Part shown: piece after piece, positions 1 through 13,418 of the stretch
Position numbering within the stretch: position 1 is the stretch's first letter
How the letters are laid out: each line of letters begins with the position of its first letter
Source: Hedera helix
Lineage: Eukaryota; Streptophyta; Magnoliopsida; Apiales; Araliaceae
Length of the DNA stretch: 64,000 nucleotides
Assembly: GCA_947179155.2 (NCBI GenBank)
Contig: OX359265.1
Coordinates: 58,973,540-59,037,539 of the forward strand
Direction of reading: 5' to 3'
Made by a program: the position numbers and the translations under genes
Notes under the pieces: generated by a model
The model's database searches: none
What the model was told of the DNA's origin: nothing
The model's input: the letters and a program-made list of their open reading frames with translations, nothing else

Positions 1-877
1 AAGTTAACTGCATGTTTTATATGCAAAAAGCACCAACCATCTCTTTTAGAGAAAAAGATATCGATGAATATGATGAATATGTTGATTTGATCTAATTTGA
101 GTATTTATTTATGAGAATTATTTTGAGGCGGGGAGAGGGGTCTGGAACAGAGATCCATCGATGCATTTACTATAAGGGAGTCATAACAAAAGGAGAAATT
201 ATTTTATATTTTTTGGGCACAATTTATTTCTCACTTTTATATATCTGTAAAATCCGTTTATAACAAGAGTTATAAATATATATTTATTTATTATTAAATA
301 TATATATATATATATATTTATTTATTTATTTATTTTAATAATATAAGCTAATTCTTCGAACGAAAGAGACGGAAGCTAAAATCGCAGGAAGAGGGGACAG
401 ACCATGTGGGGTCCCTCTTGTCCATTAAAGCCCCATATGCTAGAGGCCGGAATTTCTTCTCCAATCCTGTCCTTATGTTTCTTCATCAACTTTTTATCGA
501 TTTATTATTAAAAAAAAAACTACAATAACTAACTTTTAAATATACTAAAAATCACTTAAATATTATATTTTGAGATGAAACGAATTATTACGTTTTGTTT
601 ATGTATTAGCCACCAAGCGTTGTTTCCTAGGCGGTGGTAGCTTGGGAAATCACGCAACCTTGAGCCCCATATGCTCGGCTCAACTTGTGTTCTTGTTCCT
701 TGCGCGGAAACATCATCCTTTCCCCTCTACCACTCTCTCCTCTGTTAGTCTGCGTATTAATTAATACTCTGATCCGTATTTGTTTAACATTCAATTGTAA
801 ATATATTAGACAGATAACAAATGTTCGAAATTTGATATTAGAATTCGGATTCGTATCCCAAATTCGTATTAGAATAA

Positions 878-878
<1 letters not shown>

Positions 879-927
<49 letters not shown>
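879..927. repeat. (TA)n microsatellite
   Basis: About 24 uninterrupted TA units. Similar TA tracts occur near 4789-4815, 18496-18540, 33446-33492, 41498-41536, 52095-52160 and 52709-52732. Confidence 0.9.
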
Positions 928-930
<3 letters not shown>

Positions 931-1144
931 TTTACTATCATACAAAAATTATTTTTAAAATATATCATTTCACTTCTAAAAAGTAAAAAATAAAACTTTT
1001 ATTATAATATTAATAAACTGAAATAAATTAATTTAATTATAGTTAATAGATTTTAACTATTATAAAGTTAAAATAAATTAACATTCATTTATTAATTAAT
1101 TATATTTCAAAACTCATTATTTTTTTACCTTATTCTAATTATAT

Positions 1145-1650
1145 ATAATGTTACAATATATCTAAAATGCATCATTTAACAAGTATTATAAATATCATTG
1201 AAATATTATAATTATAGATTATAAATATTCATACATACTACATTATTACTCCAAATATTTTGAATTTAGGATTTCAAAAATAATAAAAACTTATTAGAAT
1301 TGTAATTTAGAGCATTGATTATTATATTTATTAAAAATAAATAATTTAACATTCAATCATATAGTATTACAATATATCTAAAATGTATTATTTAACAAAT
1401 GTTATAAATGTAATAAATATCATTTAAATGTTATAATTATAGATTATAAATCTTCATACACACTACAGTATTACTCCAAATTAACACATAAAATAGACAT
1501 ATATTTATTAATGGACATCTAAACATTAATAAGTAGAGCATTCACTTTGAATTTAAGATTTTAAAAATAATAAAAACTTATTTGAATTGTAATTTAAAGC
1601 ACTGATTATTGTATTTATTAAAAATAAATAAATTAACATTCATTCATTAA
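1145..1650. repeat. Diverged direct repeat, about 220 bp unit
   Basis: The block beginning TTACAATATATCTAAAATG near 1150 recurs near 1367, and the following motif AAAAATAATAAAAACTTATT near 1275 recurs near 1562. The two copies differ by small indels. There is no coding content, and the origin is unknown. Confidence 0.6.
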
Positions 1651-1889
1651 TATGTATAGTTTAAATTTTAAATTGTGAGTGGTTATGAGTAATTATTCAA
1701 AAAAAATTTATTTTTTGTAAATAATTTGAATGAATTTTATATTATGTGACTGATAAATGAATTCGGATACCCGAATATTTGAATAATTTAAACAAAAACG
1801 GATATTATCTGTATTCGGATATTATTTCGAATACCGGATACGAATAGCATTTTTAAAATCCGTCGAATACCGAATAATAATACGGTTAA

Positions 1890-2225
<336 letters not shown>

Positions 2226-3186
2226 TGTTGATTAGTGGGGTTTTAGGGTTTATGGGTTTTGTTGTTTTAAGATTATTAAGGGGGAAAAGAGGGTTGGTAG
2301 GGTTTAACCATTTTGGGTGATAAGTATGCAATTGTGGGAATTAAGGGTTTGGGAGTTGTATGTTTGTTTTGTTTATTATGGCAATGGCTACACTTTTCTA
2401 CTAGTGATTCTACTGTTTATTTAATACCCTTGTTTTAATACCCTTCTTGTAGGTTTGTGTGTTTGTGTGTGTTTAATTTAATGGTTTTGCTTGTGTTTTC
2501 ATGGTGTGCTTTATGATTTAGCATGGTTGTTAGTTTTACTTTTGCATCATGAGATAGTAGATATAAGCAACCAGAATGTATTAAGCCGGATATCGAATTA
2601 GAATTATATTTAGTTTTTATTCTCTCGTTTCTTTCTTCAAATGGAGGTATTCAATCTTGTTGCATCAATGCAAAAGTCAATTTTTCCATGAAATATCCAT
2701 TATTCAACCATATTTATTCATAAATCCATTATTCAATCCCGTTTTTTCACCAAATAATAATTATTCAATCCCCTTTTTCCACCAAATAACCATTATTCAA
2801 CTATAAACGCCGCAATATTCAACCTAGTTTTTGACAAGGATAACAGTAGAAATCTAGAGCCTATACTCGATTAAAGCAATGGCATGAAGGAGGTTGTTCA
2901 AATAAGAAAGGCGTGGGACAGTATTCTCAAGCCATTAACTCGCATAATGTTCTTTTATGTATAGTGTTAATAATGCTTGTTTTATGGTACTATTTTGTGG
3001 AACCAAGCAGTCAAGGTATACGACACTGATAAACTGAGGTGGTTTGCTCCAAATTGTTATTTTTCTCAAATTTTTTGTAAATCTTATTGATGAGGAGAAT
3101 AAACTTATAAACATGTGCTAGAAGTATTGAATTTTTTTAGTTGGGTGAGTAAACAAGTGTGTTAAATGATGAAATTGATAATTGTC

Positions 3187-3310
3187 CATTGCAATATTTT
3201 CTGAAGACAGGTACTTGCAAATATGGATCATGTGTAAATATTATCATCCACATGACAGACATGGTGTTGGACCAGTTGTATTGAACACTTTAGGGCTTCC
3301 CATGCATCAG
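3187..3310 (+). pseudogene. CCCH zinc-finger exon fragment
   Basis: The translation gives QYFLKTGTCKYGS, then after a one-base frame slip CKYYHPHDRHG and VVLNTLGLPMHQ, followed by a GT donor-like site at 3311. The C-x5-C-x3-H spacing and the LGLP linker match plant tandem CCCH (ZFN/HUA1-type) RNA- and DNA-binding proteins. The frame slip and the missing flanking exons make it a fragment. It sits in the right part of the hAT element. Confidence 0.75.
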
Positions 3311-3417
3311 GTGCTTATCCTTATCCTGTTTGGCTCATTTCCTTGACTGACAATTTTCTTTACTGAAAGATTTTGACCCCCCTATAATATGGTCTTGATT
3401 CCGCCACTGCTTATTAG

Positions 3418-4782
3418 CAAGACATTCCCGATTGGAATGGAACCGTATGCCCGTATGTATATTGTAGGCTTTGAATTTTAAGCACCAAGTTAAAAATTGC
3501 GCCATAGAGTTTAAATCCCAAAGTATTTTTGTAGTTGAATATGTACTTTGAAGTCAATTGTTTGCTTTAAAATGTAGGCTCAACTGGTTTAAAGTTTCTG
3601 AAATCTCTGTTGTTCTATTTTACAAAAAAAAAGAATTTGTAAAGCATAGAATTGATAACTTATTAAAATATAACAAAATACCATCAAGTATAAAAGTAAA
3701 AACTTCAAGTCCAAACCCTAACCCTCAGTTATTTTGTCCTCTACTGAGGTTTTATCAAATTTTAGTTATTACTTATTTTACAAAGTAAAGAATTTAGGTC
3801 AAGTTTATTTATCAGAATTATAATTTTCTATTGATTATAATCTCAAAATTATTAATTATAGGATTAAATAATTATAGTCACATATTTATTTAAGATGAGA
3901 TTATTTATAAAATAATTTAAAATAATCTCATATTATATTTATTTTGTCCAAAATTATTTAAAATATTAAATAAAAAATTATCGTTTTTAACTATTATACC
4001 CTTACCAGTAATGACAAAAAAAATATGTCTTCAATAACGTGAGTATATATAAAAATAATAATATACACCGGTCATTTTCAAAAAATATATGGGTTAATTT
4101 TGTTCAAAAATATTTATCCTAAATAGTATAAACTATAATATTTGGTTAAATATAATATTAAATATTTTTTTATTTAAAATTATTTTATTGTTCCTAAATT
4201 AATAATATTCTTAAGTCTAATTTAAAAATAAACGAGTGACTTGATATATATATATTGTTTGTCTAAATTTGAGAGACTTTTGTTTAGTTGTGTTTGTAAT
4301 TTGGTTTTGATGGGACAACCCATCCTATCCTCCTATTCTATCTACTACCGGTACAGCTGTCTTCTTGTCTTTGGGTTTTGGCATTCCCTTGAGATCATCA
4401 TCCATCCTTTTCATTTCAGCTTTTGTCACTTTGATAATCAATCATTCCCCAAATTGAGAATAACTACTAATCTAATCAATTAATTAGTTAACAGCAATTA
4501 CACATAAGTTGGTATGTTGGTGGTTGTTCTTTTGGGTAAAATTAGCATGTGTTCCTTGAACCTGCCTGCCTGCCTATAATAATTATATATAATTAATGGT
4601 ATGTGAACGAACATAATTGCTATTGATTTAATGGATCTATCTAGTTCACATATACTAATTTATCCTATTAGTTAGGAATTAACTCACGTTTGAATTTACT
4701 AAACTCAACTAACATTCTTTTAATGGCATAAATAAAATTAATTTTATTATACTACTACTACTTTGTATCTTTCTTGTCCTAT

Positions 4783-4815
<33 letters not shown>

Positions 4816-5905
4816 CTAGCTACATTAACTTTTGCAAATCAGTTGAACTGCTACCGACCGAATGAATTAATACATACATACAGCATTGTCCAGGTCTTTA
4901 TTTTCTTTTAACTTTTTATATTAATTAAAGGGTATATTAAAATTTAATATATAATTTTTCAATAATTCCTTCCAAAATATAAGTTATAATTACAAAAAAT
5001 ATATTATTTTGTAATTAAATAAAGTGCATATGACTATTGAGTTAGTTTTAAAAGTATTTCAACTTAAATAAAAAGATTAAATTTGATCCTATTTTTTTCA
5101 AAAAATAAAGCATTTTAGGATAAACAAGCCAGCCAAAGTTCTTTCTTATCCATTGTCGTGTATAATCAGTCGGCCAAGGTAAGTATAGAAGAGAGTTTAA
5201 AATCCTGTGCTTATCTTCTAGAATTAAATATCATCAGAAAAGGAGGGTGGTTTTTAGTCAGGGTCAAGCGTTACGTTGAGAAAATGATACCGAAAGATAA
5301 AATTAAATAGAATGTGCATACAGTGTCCATATATATATATAATATTCTATTGGTTCCGCGCACAAAAGCAAGAAGTATTTGTCTTTATAAGAAAGAAAAG
5401 GGAAAGAGTAGATAAAGATTAAATAAAAATATATATTAATTTTTTTTGTAAGGGAAGCCCTTTTCGAGCGAGGGAGGGAGAGGAGTGGGCCTTACTGATT
5501 GTGTTTGGCCTAACGGTGCGAATGTTGGAAGCAAGAGGTAGAGAATGGCGGTAAGTCATTAAATTCCAAAATCCTCATATATTAATATACTCTCCCATTT
5601 CAACCGACGTACCGGCCCCACAGCATTTGATGTATTTATATATTTGGCTATTAGTAACACCCCGCTGGAATGTAAAAATTACAAAGTCTTGAAAACAAAC
5701 CCAGAGACAGGATCTCAAGTCAAATCGGGGTTTTAATTGTATTATTATTATTATTTTTTTGACTTTATTCTTTTTAGTTGAAAATCAAAGGGATTTCATA
5801 GTGGCAGCAATCAAGGTATCACCTCTCCCCCTCCATTGATTGTGATAGTGATACTGTGTGGGTTTAGGTTTGAAGGTGCAGAGTAGTGAATCTTTTCCCA
5901 AGAGG
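3418..5905. other. Intergenic spacer and GRF upstream region
   Basis: AT-rich, no gene recognised. It has a TA tract at 4789-4815. From about 5440 the base composition rises. A possible 5'-untranslated intron runs from a donor near 5817 (AAG|GTATCA) to an acceptor near 5880 (GTGCAG), just before the GRF start. I see no promoter element I would defend. Confidence 0.5.
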
Positions 5906-7780
5906 ATGATAAGGAGTCACCATAATGACAACGGAGCTAACGAGGTGCTTCTGAGGTGCAGGAGTAATATATACCGCCAAGATGCTGCTGCTGCTGGACC
6001 TCCTAATGTTGGGGCAGTGGTTGTAAGGGCTATACAGCATCCTTTTGACACTTCCACTACTACTAATACTACTACCAACAATACCTCCTCCAAATCCCCA
6101 GGTAAAGGCAAAGGCTTCCAACTTTAACCTAATGGTTATTCCCACTCTTTTTGTATCAAGAGGGAGGGTGGGAGTTGAAACATTTACAGTGACAAAGTAG
6201 TGTGTGTGAGATTAAATTTTATCTTAAAATAGCAACAACAAAAAAAGCTACCTATAATAGATAGCAGCTCAGTTCTTTATCTCCTTTTCAAAGTCGATCA
6301 AAATTATTCTCTCTTCTATTCATCATTTGTTAATATTCTCTCTCTTGTGGACATGGGCTAGTAATGAAAAAGAAAGCTGTATGACGGAGTAATTAATTAC
6401 TAGACTAGCACTTGCGTCTAGCAGGATGAATAATGGTACTTGTTTGATTTTTCTGGTTTATGGGTTTTGTGTTGATGTTGTTATAATTGCAGGAGGGATG
6501 GACTCAGCTTTGGGGTATGCAGCTGCTTTTACATCTGCACAATGGAAGGAGCTTGAGAGACAAGCAATGATCTATAAGTACATGGTGGCCTCTGTTCCTG
6601 TGCCTCCTCATCTTCTCTTACCCACTGCAGATGCTTCTGCTCCCCACTCACCTTGTAATTACTTCTTTTTTCTTTCACTACCTGGAAATTTCTTCCTCCA
6701 TTTAGATATTGGATTTTTTTTCTTCTCCTAATTCAAATATTAATTACTTTAATTTTTATTTATTGTGACAATATAGTGGGTAGTGGGTGTGGCGGCATAT
6801 TCAACCTGGAATTTGGAAACAATAAAGATCCAGAATTAGGAAGGTGTAAAAGAACGGATGGGAAGAAATGGAGGTGCTCTAGAGATGTGGCGCCCCATCA
6901 GAAATACTGTGAGCGCCACATGCACAGAGGCCGTCCCCGTTCAAGAAAGCCTGTGGAAGGTCCTCCCAACAACATCAAGAAGAAAACCCGACTTCATCTT
7001 CCCACTCATCCAACTCCAACACCTAAACAGCTTCTGAGATCTACCGTTCCTCCTAATGAGATTGAGAACTCATCTTCATTACTACTTGATAGTCCCAAAA
7101 CTAGTGAACATTTTTATGTTCTTCCTTACGGAGAACAATCCAACAGGTGGGTTTGGTGTTGTTTAGCTTGTTGAAATTTTGGGTATTAAATTTTTGCTTT
7201 ATTTTTTGATTTGGGCTTTATATATTGAAGGGGCCTGGACTGGATGGTGGAAGGCGAGATGGTTAATATGGACACATCTGAGCAACAATGGCAGCAGTTG
7301 ATGACTGAGGGCTCCATTTATAGCACCACTGCTCCCTCTATTTTCCAGCAAAGTTATGGGGAAGAAGAACCAATGAATTTGCTCTCCCTTCCAGATATTG
7401 TTGGCAATTCTCCCAATGAGTACAACTTGTTTCTCCACTCATATCAGCCCCCAAGGGATTTCATTGATGCCTGGTCAAATGACAGCTCCAACAATGAAAA
7501 CAACAACAATCACTCCTCTGTTACAGCAGCTAATGGGAATTTATCACCTTCTTCACTGAATTTCTCAATGGCCATGGCGGTGGGAAATTCCCTTGATCAT
7601 GAAATTGGTCAGAACCAGATGGGTTTAGATGTTGCTAGAGCTATAAATTATCACCAGAAATCTCAAGTTTCTAGCTGGTTACACCCTGTTTGTACGCCTG
7701 GTGGGCCTCTAGCTGAGGTCTTACGGCCCAGCAGCGTCGCCATTGGATCAAATCCAGGCTCTCCCTGTCGACGTAATTAA
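5906..7780 (+). CDS. GRF: Growth-regulating factor (QLQ-WRC transcription factor), four exons
   Basis: Plant-specific transcription factor that works with GIF co-activators to promote cell proliferation in organs; nuclear. Exons: 5906-6101, 6493-6654, 6777-7146, 7231-7780 (425 residues as it stands); the junctions keep phase and use GT-AG. Exon 2 carries the QLQ domain ([19 protein letters not shown], residues about 77-111), the GIF-binding surface. Exon 3 carries the WRC domain ([20 protein letters not shown], then [14 protein letters not shown]) with the C3H zinc ligands and nuclear signal. Exon 4 has the conserved [13 protein letters not shown] motif. QLQ wording is closest to the GRF7/GRF8 type. 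The first in-frame ATG is 5906; a stop lies upstream at 5849. The frame closes at 7778-7780, but the usual GRF tail continues in another frame to 7928 (see separate entry). Confidence 0.92.
6937..6958 (+). promoter_or_regulatory. miR396 target site in GRF exon 3
   Basis: The 22-nt stretch has the conserved miR396-binding sequence of GRF mRNAs, core TTCAAGAAAGCCTGTGGAA, at the end of the WRC-coding region (encoding RSRKPVE). In known GRFs this directs mRNA cleavage and restricts expression to young tissue. Here the site is intact. Confidence 0.9.
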
Positions 7781-7928
7781 CCCGCCGACGACCTCAGCTT
7801 TATCCCCGTCTGGGGTTCTTCATAGAACAATATTATCATTGTCTGATACTAGTGTTTCCAACAGCCAAAAAATAGCTGCTACTTCAGTGGCAGGTCCGGA
7901 AATTGTTGGGGTTCAGTGGCTGAGTTGA
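7743..7928 (+). other. Out-of-frame GRF C-terminal tail
   Basis: In the +1 frame relative to the exon 4 frame, the sequence reads PPTTSALSPSGVL, then LSLSDTSVSNSQK and PEIVGVQWLS, then a stop at 7926-7928. This matches the conserved end of GRF proteins (SPSGVLxKTLxSLSDSS ... PE...QWLS). No GT-AG intron of workable size fits: the only phase-compatible pair spans 25 nt. A single-base indel between about 7744 and 7780 is the simplest explanation, either a real mutation or an assembly error. Confidence 0.75.
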
Positions 7929-8470
7929 ACAAACAAACGGAGCAACCATCATCCTTTTTTTAAGCCGATTTTTGGTATATTTTTCTATTTTGGTTCCGAT
8001 TATTGGTGTTTTTAATTGTTTGTTCATCCAACTAAGTTTTATATAGATTGTTTATGAAATATATTTCGCTGCTAGTGAGTAGTGAAGGAATATGTTTCAT
8101 GGGGATTAATTCCCCTTGTATTGTTTACCTATTTTTGTGATTATCAAGTAAAATTCTGCTCCCAATTGCCGGAGTGAATAGGCATGGCAGTTTTAGATGT
8201 CTCCGGCAGCAACAAAATGGAAATAGATTTGTGTGTGGACCATAGATTTAACCATAAGCAGCTGCCTACTTGTTTTGTACTTTTGTTTGTTATTAGTCGT
8301 GCCTTACCTTTGCAGGGTTGTGGCCCTTTCTTTTGGTTGATAATATCTTGTCGAATTTTGATGGGGTATTCAATAGCCCAGAGATAGGGAAGGTGTGCGA
8401 AGCTGATGGATTAACTAATTATAGACGGAAATGGGTGACGGGGGTTCGATTTGATCTATCACCCACTTCA
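7929..8470. other. GRF 3' untranslated region and spacer
   Basis: T-rich sequence typical of a plant 3' UTR down to about 8160, then unremarkable spacer. The short open frame at 8184-8387 has no recognisable content. Confidence 0.5.
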
Positions 8471-9918
8471 TAGTAAATACTAATGCACTGGATACAACTA
8501 ATAGATAGAAGTAGCTTTTACCAAAGCTTGTGCGAAAACAATTTGGCTTTAATAGGTGTTAGAATTTAAGAACAAAATACAACACGATCACACAAAATAT
8601 TAGATGAAGAACAGAAAAATAAAAACACGCGATATACCCAGATGGTCAAGTTCACCAAATTGGCTGATCATGTTTGTCTGACGTATTTATTAGATGCCTC
8701 AAATGCTCTACAATGATTCACACACCAAACAATTGCTTTTATAGTAACTAGAAAATCTTAGCTACTATAACATGGGCTCAAGTCAAATATATTAGTAAAC
8801 TGAAGACTGGACTACTAATAAATTCACAAACCCAGTTACACCCTTGTGTTTGGCTTCTAGGGGCGTTGTCCCCTTGCAACCCCGTCAGCTCACCGACGAG
8901 CTGGACAGCCCCTCGCTTACCAGGGAGCGAGACCCCCGATCACCCTGTCGTAGTGGTCATTAGTCAAACCTGCAGAAATATGTGTTAATTGCAATAGGCT
9001 TAAAAAGTGGATGAATACAACAACAATTTTCGTATTAGTTCAAAGTTTTGCAGAATTCACTCCCATGGCTCCAAGTTTGCGTTTTCCAGCTCATGTTGCA
9101 CAGCAAAAATATGGGCTAGTAGACCACACATTGAGGGAGGGAGGGATTGATTTCTTTTATATGAGAACTTGTATACAAAATTAAAACCAACCTTAGATAA
9201 TTTAGGGAAGTCGTACCGGTCGAGAAAAGTTTTACTTTTAGGTTAGGAAAGACGGTTGAAATTTGACAGACCAATTCACGTCTGAAATGGACCTCCATTC
9301 CAAGTTCCTAACTTAGAAAGTTGAAAATGACTGGAAAAATATCTGTTTTCCGAAACATTGATCACTAAACCAATCCTCCCTAGTTTGTGGTTAACAGTGC
9401 TAAACTAAATAGAGAAGAAATCCTGGAGAGAGATTATTTTTATAATGTTGTTATGTATACTAGTCGAGGAAGCCGTTCAAAAACCATTCTGTTAGGTTCT
9501 CGCTCATGGGTATGTAAAGTCTCTCACATAGGGGATCAAACACCAAAACTTAATAGGAATTAGGAAACTTGAAACATGATAATGACAGATTGGCAATAGC
9601 ATAATTGGCAGTATACAGGGCAAACATACATGCATTCATATCATAACTTTATTTCTTAACTAAATTAAGATAAATTCAATTTCCTAACTAACATTACAAA
9701 ATATCCTACTAACATAAAATAATTACAATTCAGCCTAAAACAATGCCACTGTGATGTTGAGTGTGCGCAAGACATTGTCCAACTTGAGCCTTTAGCTGAG
9801 AATGCTACAGAACATCAACTACCAAGCACCAACCCAAAAACGCCCCAGTGAAACTGAAACTTGTAAAAACCTTGGAAACCTAGTAGCATCACTGAAGTTC
9901 ATTCGTGTGATTTGATAT

Positions 9919-10785
9919 TTAAACGCCAGTGGATCTAAAGCCACCGTCACCTCTGACAGTAGCATCCAAATCGACGACCTCAGTTACTTGAGGGGTGACG
10001 ATCTTCTCAATAATCAACTGAGCAATCCTATCACCAATCTTAACCCCAAAAAATCAGTATCAGAATGATTGAACAAGATTAATTATCCCCACTGGACCCC
10101 CTGCAGTCAGCATCGATTACACCAGCATCAACATCAATCGAATGCTTCCATGTCAAAATCACAAATCAACTTCTATATGTATTACTAAATTGGGTATATA
10201 TCAAAGACTCCATACTAAAATTAGTTTCTATTGATTGAAGTTAAAGCTTGAAGATATTAAGACGCTCAACCGCCGTCTAAGACCTTTTAACCTACATAGA
10301 GGAACAACCGGAAACATTTGACAACTTAGGTCATCGGAAAATAACTCCAGTATGAGAGTAAATACAGATTTCAAGATATGTTAACAATGGGGGTATTTAG
10401 TATTTAATAGGTTAAAAATGATCTTGGTCTTACCTCAATTGTCCACCTCCCTTTTATTAATTTGTATTTTCGTTGGAACTTTAAGGATTCAAAAAAAATT
10501 ATTACTTAATGCATTTAGCGAGGTTATTACTTCAGTATACATGCCCAAGTCAGGATCGGAAGAAATTATTAGCTAAGCGAGATTATTACTTTATCAAACA
10601 TTTATTTATCGAGGTTTTACTGTATTGCGTCCTCGAATATGCCATTTTGGTCCATAAGCTTCTTATTTTTGAGATTGGTTATTTGATTTTGGAGATATTG
10701 TTTTGCGTCTCCATCGAGAAGGCTTGTGAGTGAGAAGAAAATCGATTGAGTTTGAAGACATGATTATTTAAAGGTTGGTTAATTT
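9919..10785 (-). pseudogene. dUTPase pseudogene
   Basis: Minus-strand copy of the dUTPase gene at 12575-13418. The last exon (9919 to about 10165) still encodes the C-terminal motif (STGV stop, and [13 protein letters not shown] sequence), but a two-base gain in an A-run near 10055 shifts the frame and stops follow. Exon 2 is missing. Exon 1 survives only as a diverged strip at 10622-10785 with the start region lost or altered. It has no usable open frame. Confidence 0.85.
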
Positions 10786-11092
10786 CAGGGGTGTTCAACA
10801 GGCATGAACCGTGTCAAACCGGATCGGTACCAAATTTATACAAAACTCGGTACCGATACTGATTGAACCGGTTTTTACCGAAATATACCAATTTTTTTTT
10901 TATATTATTTAATAATAATAAATAAACAAATAAAATAGGAAACCGGTATAACTGGTATGATCCAGTTAATACCGAACTCCCAAAACTCCAAGCCGGTACC
11001 GGACTGGCCTTTTTTGTACCGAATTGGTCTTTTTTATACTATACTAGTCGGTTTGGATCGATCCGATATACCAAAAAAAATTGTCGCCCCTA
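10786..11092. mobile_element. hAT-like MITE inside the left duplication unit
   Basis: Ends are CAGGGGTGTTCAAC on the left and TAGGGGCGACAA read inverted on the right, flanked by near-identical 8-mers (GTTAATTT at 10778, GTTAGTCT at 11093). The interior is rich in ACCGGT/CCGGTA-type words in both orientations. The matching place in the right unit (about 13345) lacks it, so it inserted after the duplication or was lost from the other copy. Confidence 0.7.
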
Positions 11093-12574
11093 GTTAGTCT
11101 TACCTTGGGAAGATAGAATACTCTTCATGGCACGAAGTATTCCCGCCATTTTTTATAGTGCTACTTGAGCACAAATGTGTTGCTCTCCGTCGATGCCCTT
11201 GACAAATAAATTCAATCAACAATGTTATGGTGACAAATGATGAGTACAAAAAAGTAAATATAAAATTGAATAGCCCTGTCAAGAATTACTAATTAAAAAA
11301 ATTGCCATGCGTTCAATGAGAAAGTAATCAAAGTATAAATAGCCCTGTCAAACTCAAGGGTTAACCATTTAGACAAAAGCAAGAGATCAGTGATGAAGTA
11401 GGCTTTAATGTAGCTTTTTCCAAGCTTATGCCAGAGCAATTTGACTTTAATAAGCTTAAGAAAAAGAAAAATACAAGGACAATTTCATATTGTTCAAAGT
11501 TTTGGAAATTTCACGCCCATGGTTCCGAATTTGTACCTCTTGGTACACAAAAGATGAAGATAACCATTGAGCCAAGACTCTTTCATCGGGAGGGGTTGAT
11601 TTCCTTTAGTCTAAAAATGAGAACTTGTATACAAAATTAAAACTATCTTAGATAATTTAGGGAAGTCGTAGAAGTTGAGAAAAGTTTTACTTCTATAGGG
11701 GCCGAGGAAGGGGCTGGTCAAAAACCATCTTATCGGAGCTTTATACAGTCCCCAATCACGCCCAAAAGCTTTTTTAAGAACGGATCTGTTTAAACCAACA
11801 TAGCAATCAAAACTTATTGAAAAATTCTGAACACCAGTAGCATAATTGGCATTGCATACACACAAATACATACTCCATAATTTTGTTTCTTTACTAAATT
11901 AAGGTAACTTCAATTTGGCTCTCCAAGCCAGTCTTCTGCAATTTCCTTTCCCTTCCCACCTTCATCTACCGCATCACCTACACATCCAAATTGTTTTAAA
12001 TACACTTGTTTTACATACATTACATAATAATACCAATTACCTAATACCACCAGAATCTTGTGCTAACCTCACAACACCATGACAACCAAAAACCATTGAA
12101 TTAGACAAGGGCATCAAAGCCCCCATGGTCGAGCTAAAATTTGAGAGTCAATACACAAAAATCTCCTTTAATATATGAAATGACTTTTAGATATGACAAA
12201 ATAAGAATTGATGTGACGAATTTAATCTTAGATGCGCCTAGTTGAAGCTTAGATAAAATAATTCCTAATGATATTAAATTAATTAGTACAAAAAAACATC
12301 ACTAATCCAAGTAGCACAAAAACTTGCATTTACCGCTCGACAGAGTTTACCAAAAATAAATAGGGAGAGATCAAAGAGTTTCAAATACAAGATCATCAGT
12401 TAGTTCCAAGTTCCAACAGCTATTTCAGTTAAGCGGAGGACCATCATTTTGCACAAGAGGTGTTTGATAAAATTACTAAACTAAATACCACAAGCCTTGG
12501 CACCCCTACTAAGCACCAACCCCAAAACGCCCACAGTGAAACTGAAACTTGTAAAAACTCAAAAACCTAAACAT

Positions 12575-13418
12575 TTAAACGCCGGTGGATCCAAAGCCAC
12601 CGACGCCTCTGACAGTAGCATCCAAATCGTCGACCTCAGTAACTTGAGGGGTGACAATCTTCTCAATAATCAACTGAGCAATCCTATCACCAGCCTTCAC
12701 CTCAAAATCAGCATCAGAATGGTTGAACAAGATCACCCCCACTGGACCCCTGTAGTCGGCATCGACTACACCAGCACCAACATCAATCGAATGCTTCCAT
12801 GTCAATCCCGATCGCGGAGCTACATTCAATGAATCACAAATCAACCTCGGTAACACCGTATATAGTATATACATAAATCAACAAAATTTATGCACTATTT
12901 ACCTATACGAGCATATGTCCCTTCAGGCACTGCTATGCTTAGATCTGTGGGAACCAAAGCCTTCCCTCTGGCCGGCACTTTAGTCTCTCGGGCGCTACAT
13001 CAAATATGAAAAAGAAATAATAATAATAATAATAACAATATAATTTTGAAGAGAAAAGGTTAGATTTATGGGGAGGGCTAGTTAACGTTTACCTTGAGAG
13101 ATCGTAACCGGCAGAGAAAGGGGATCCTCTGGAGGGTAAAACAGCTTTCTCAGAGAGTTTTTTCACTCGCAGAAAAGGGATTGTTGAGTCCTCGGACATG
13201 CCGTTTTGGTGCATAAACTTCTGAATCTTTGGGGCTGGTTCATTGATTTCTGAGATATTGTTCTGGGTCTCCATCAACAAGGCCTGTGAGTGAGAAGAAA
13301 ATCTATTGAGGAATTTGAAGACACAAATATTCAAGGGTTGGTTAATCTTATTAAGGGTTTTATTATATAGAGAAAGGGTGCCCGGGAAATATGGAATAGT
13401 CTTCATGGCGCCAAACAT
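12575..13418 (-). CDS. DUT: Deoxyuridine 5'-triphosphate nucleotidohydrolase (dUTPase)
   Basis: Hydrolyses dUTP to dUMP and pyrophosphate, keeping uracil out of DNA and feeding dTMP synthesis; acts as a homotrimer. Exons in gene order: 13418-13093, 12994-12903, 12819-12575; phases agree (220 residues from the first ATG). All five trimeric dUTPase motifs are present: [15 protein letters not shown] (1), [11 protein letters not shown] (2), [16 protein letters not shown] (3, with the catalytic Asp), [12 protein letters not shown] (4) and [11 protein letters not shown] (5). There are three possible starts: 13418, 13406 and 13274 (METQNN). The last gives 172 residues, close to known plant dUTPases of about 166-170. 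The longer forms add a basic, Ser/Leu/Asn-rich leader that could be an organelle transit peptide. A tandem pseudogene lies at 9919-10785. Confidence 0.95.

Larger units (their letters stand above)
8470..11210. repeat. Tandem segmental duplication, left unit
   Basis: This unit aligns in order with 11365-13480. Matching anchors are GAGAACTTGTATACAAAATT (9163 and 11620), TTAGATAATTTAGGGAAGTC (9192 and 11648), the stretch around GTAGCATAATTGGCA (9596 and 11837), the dUTPase 3' exon (9919 and 12575), part of dUTPase exon 1 (10622 and about 13186) and TTCCCGCCA plus its promoter side (11140 and 13419). The left unit has extra DNA (about 8560-9000, 10190-10620 and a MITE at 10786-11092) and lacks dUTPase exon 2. 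8840-8960 is a locally GC-rich block without a match in the right unit. Confidence 0.85.

Noticed and set aside
5864..6145. Minus-strand open frames opposite GRF exon 1
   Set aside because: They mirror the coding exon in other frames; no domain and no splice context.
7773..7797. Possible mini-intron restoring the GRF frame
   Set aside because: GT...AG is present and in phase but only 25 nt long, well below the plant intron minimum.
12497..12832. Plus-strand frame over dUTPase exon 3
   Set aside because: It is antisense to a clearly conserved exon and has no independent features.
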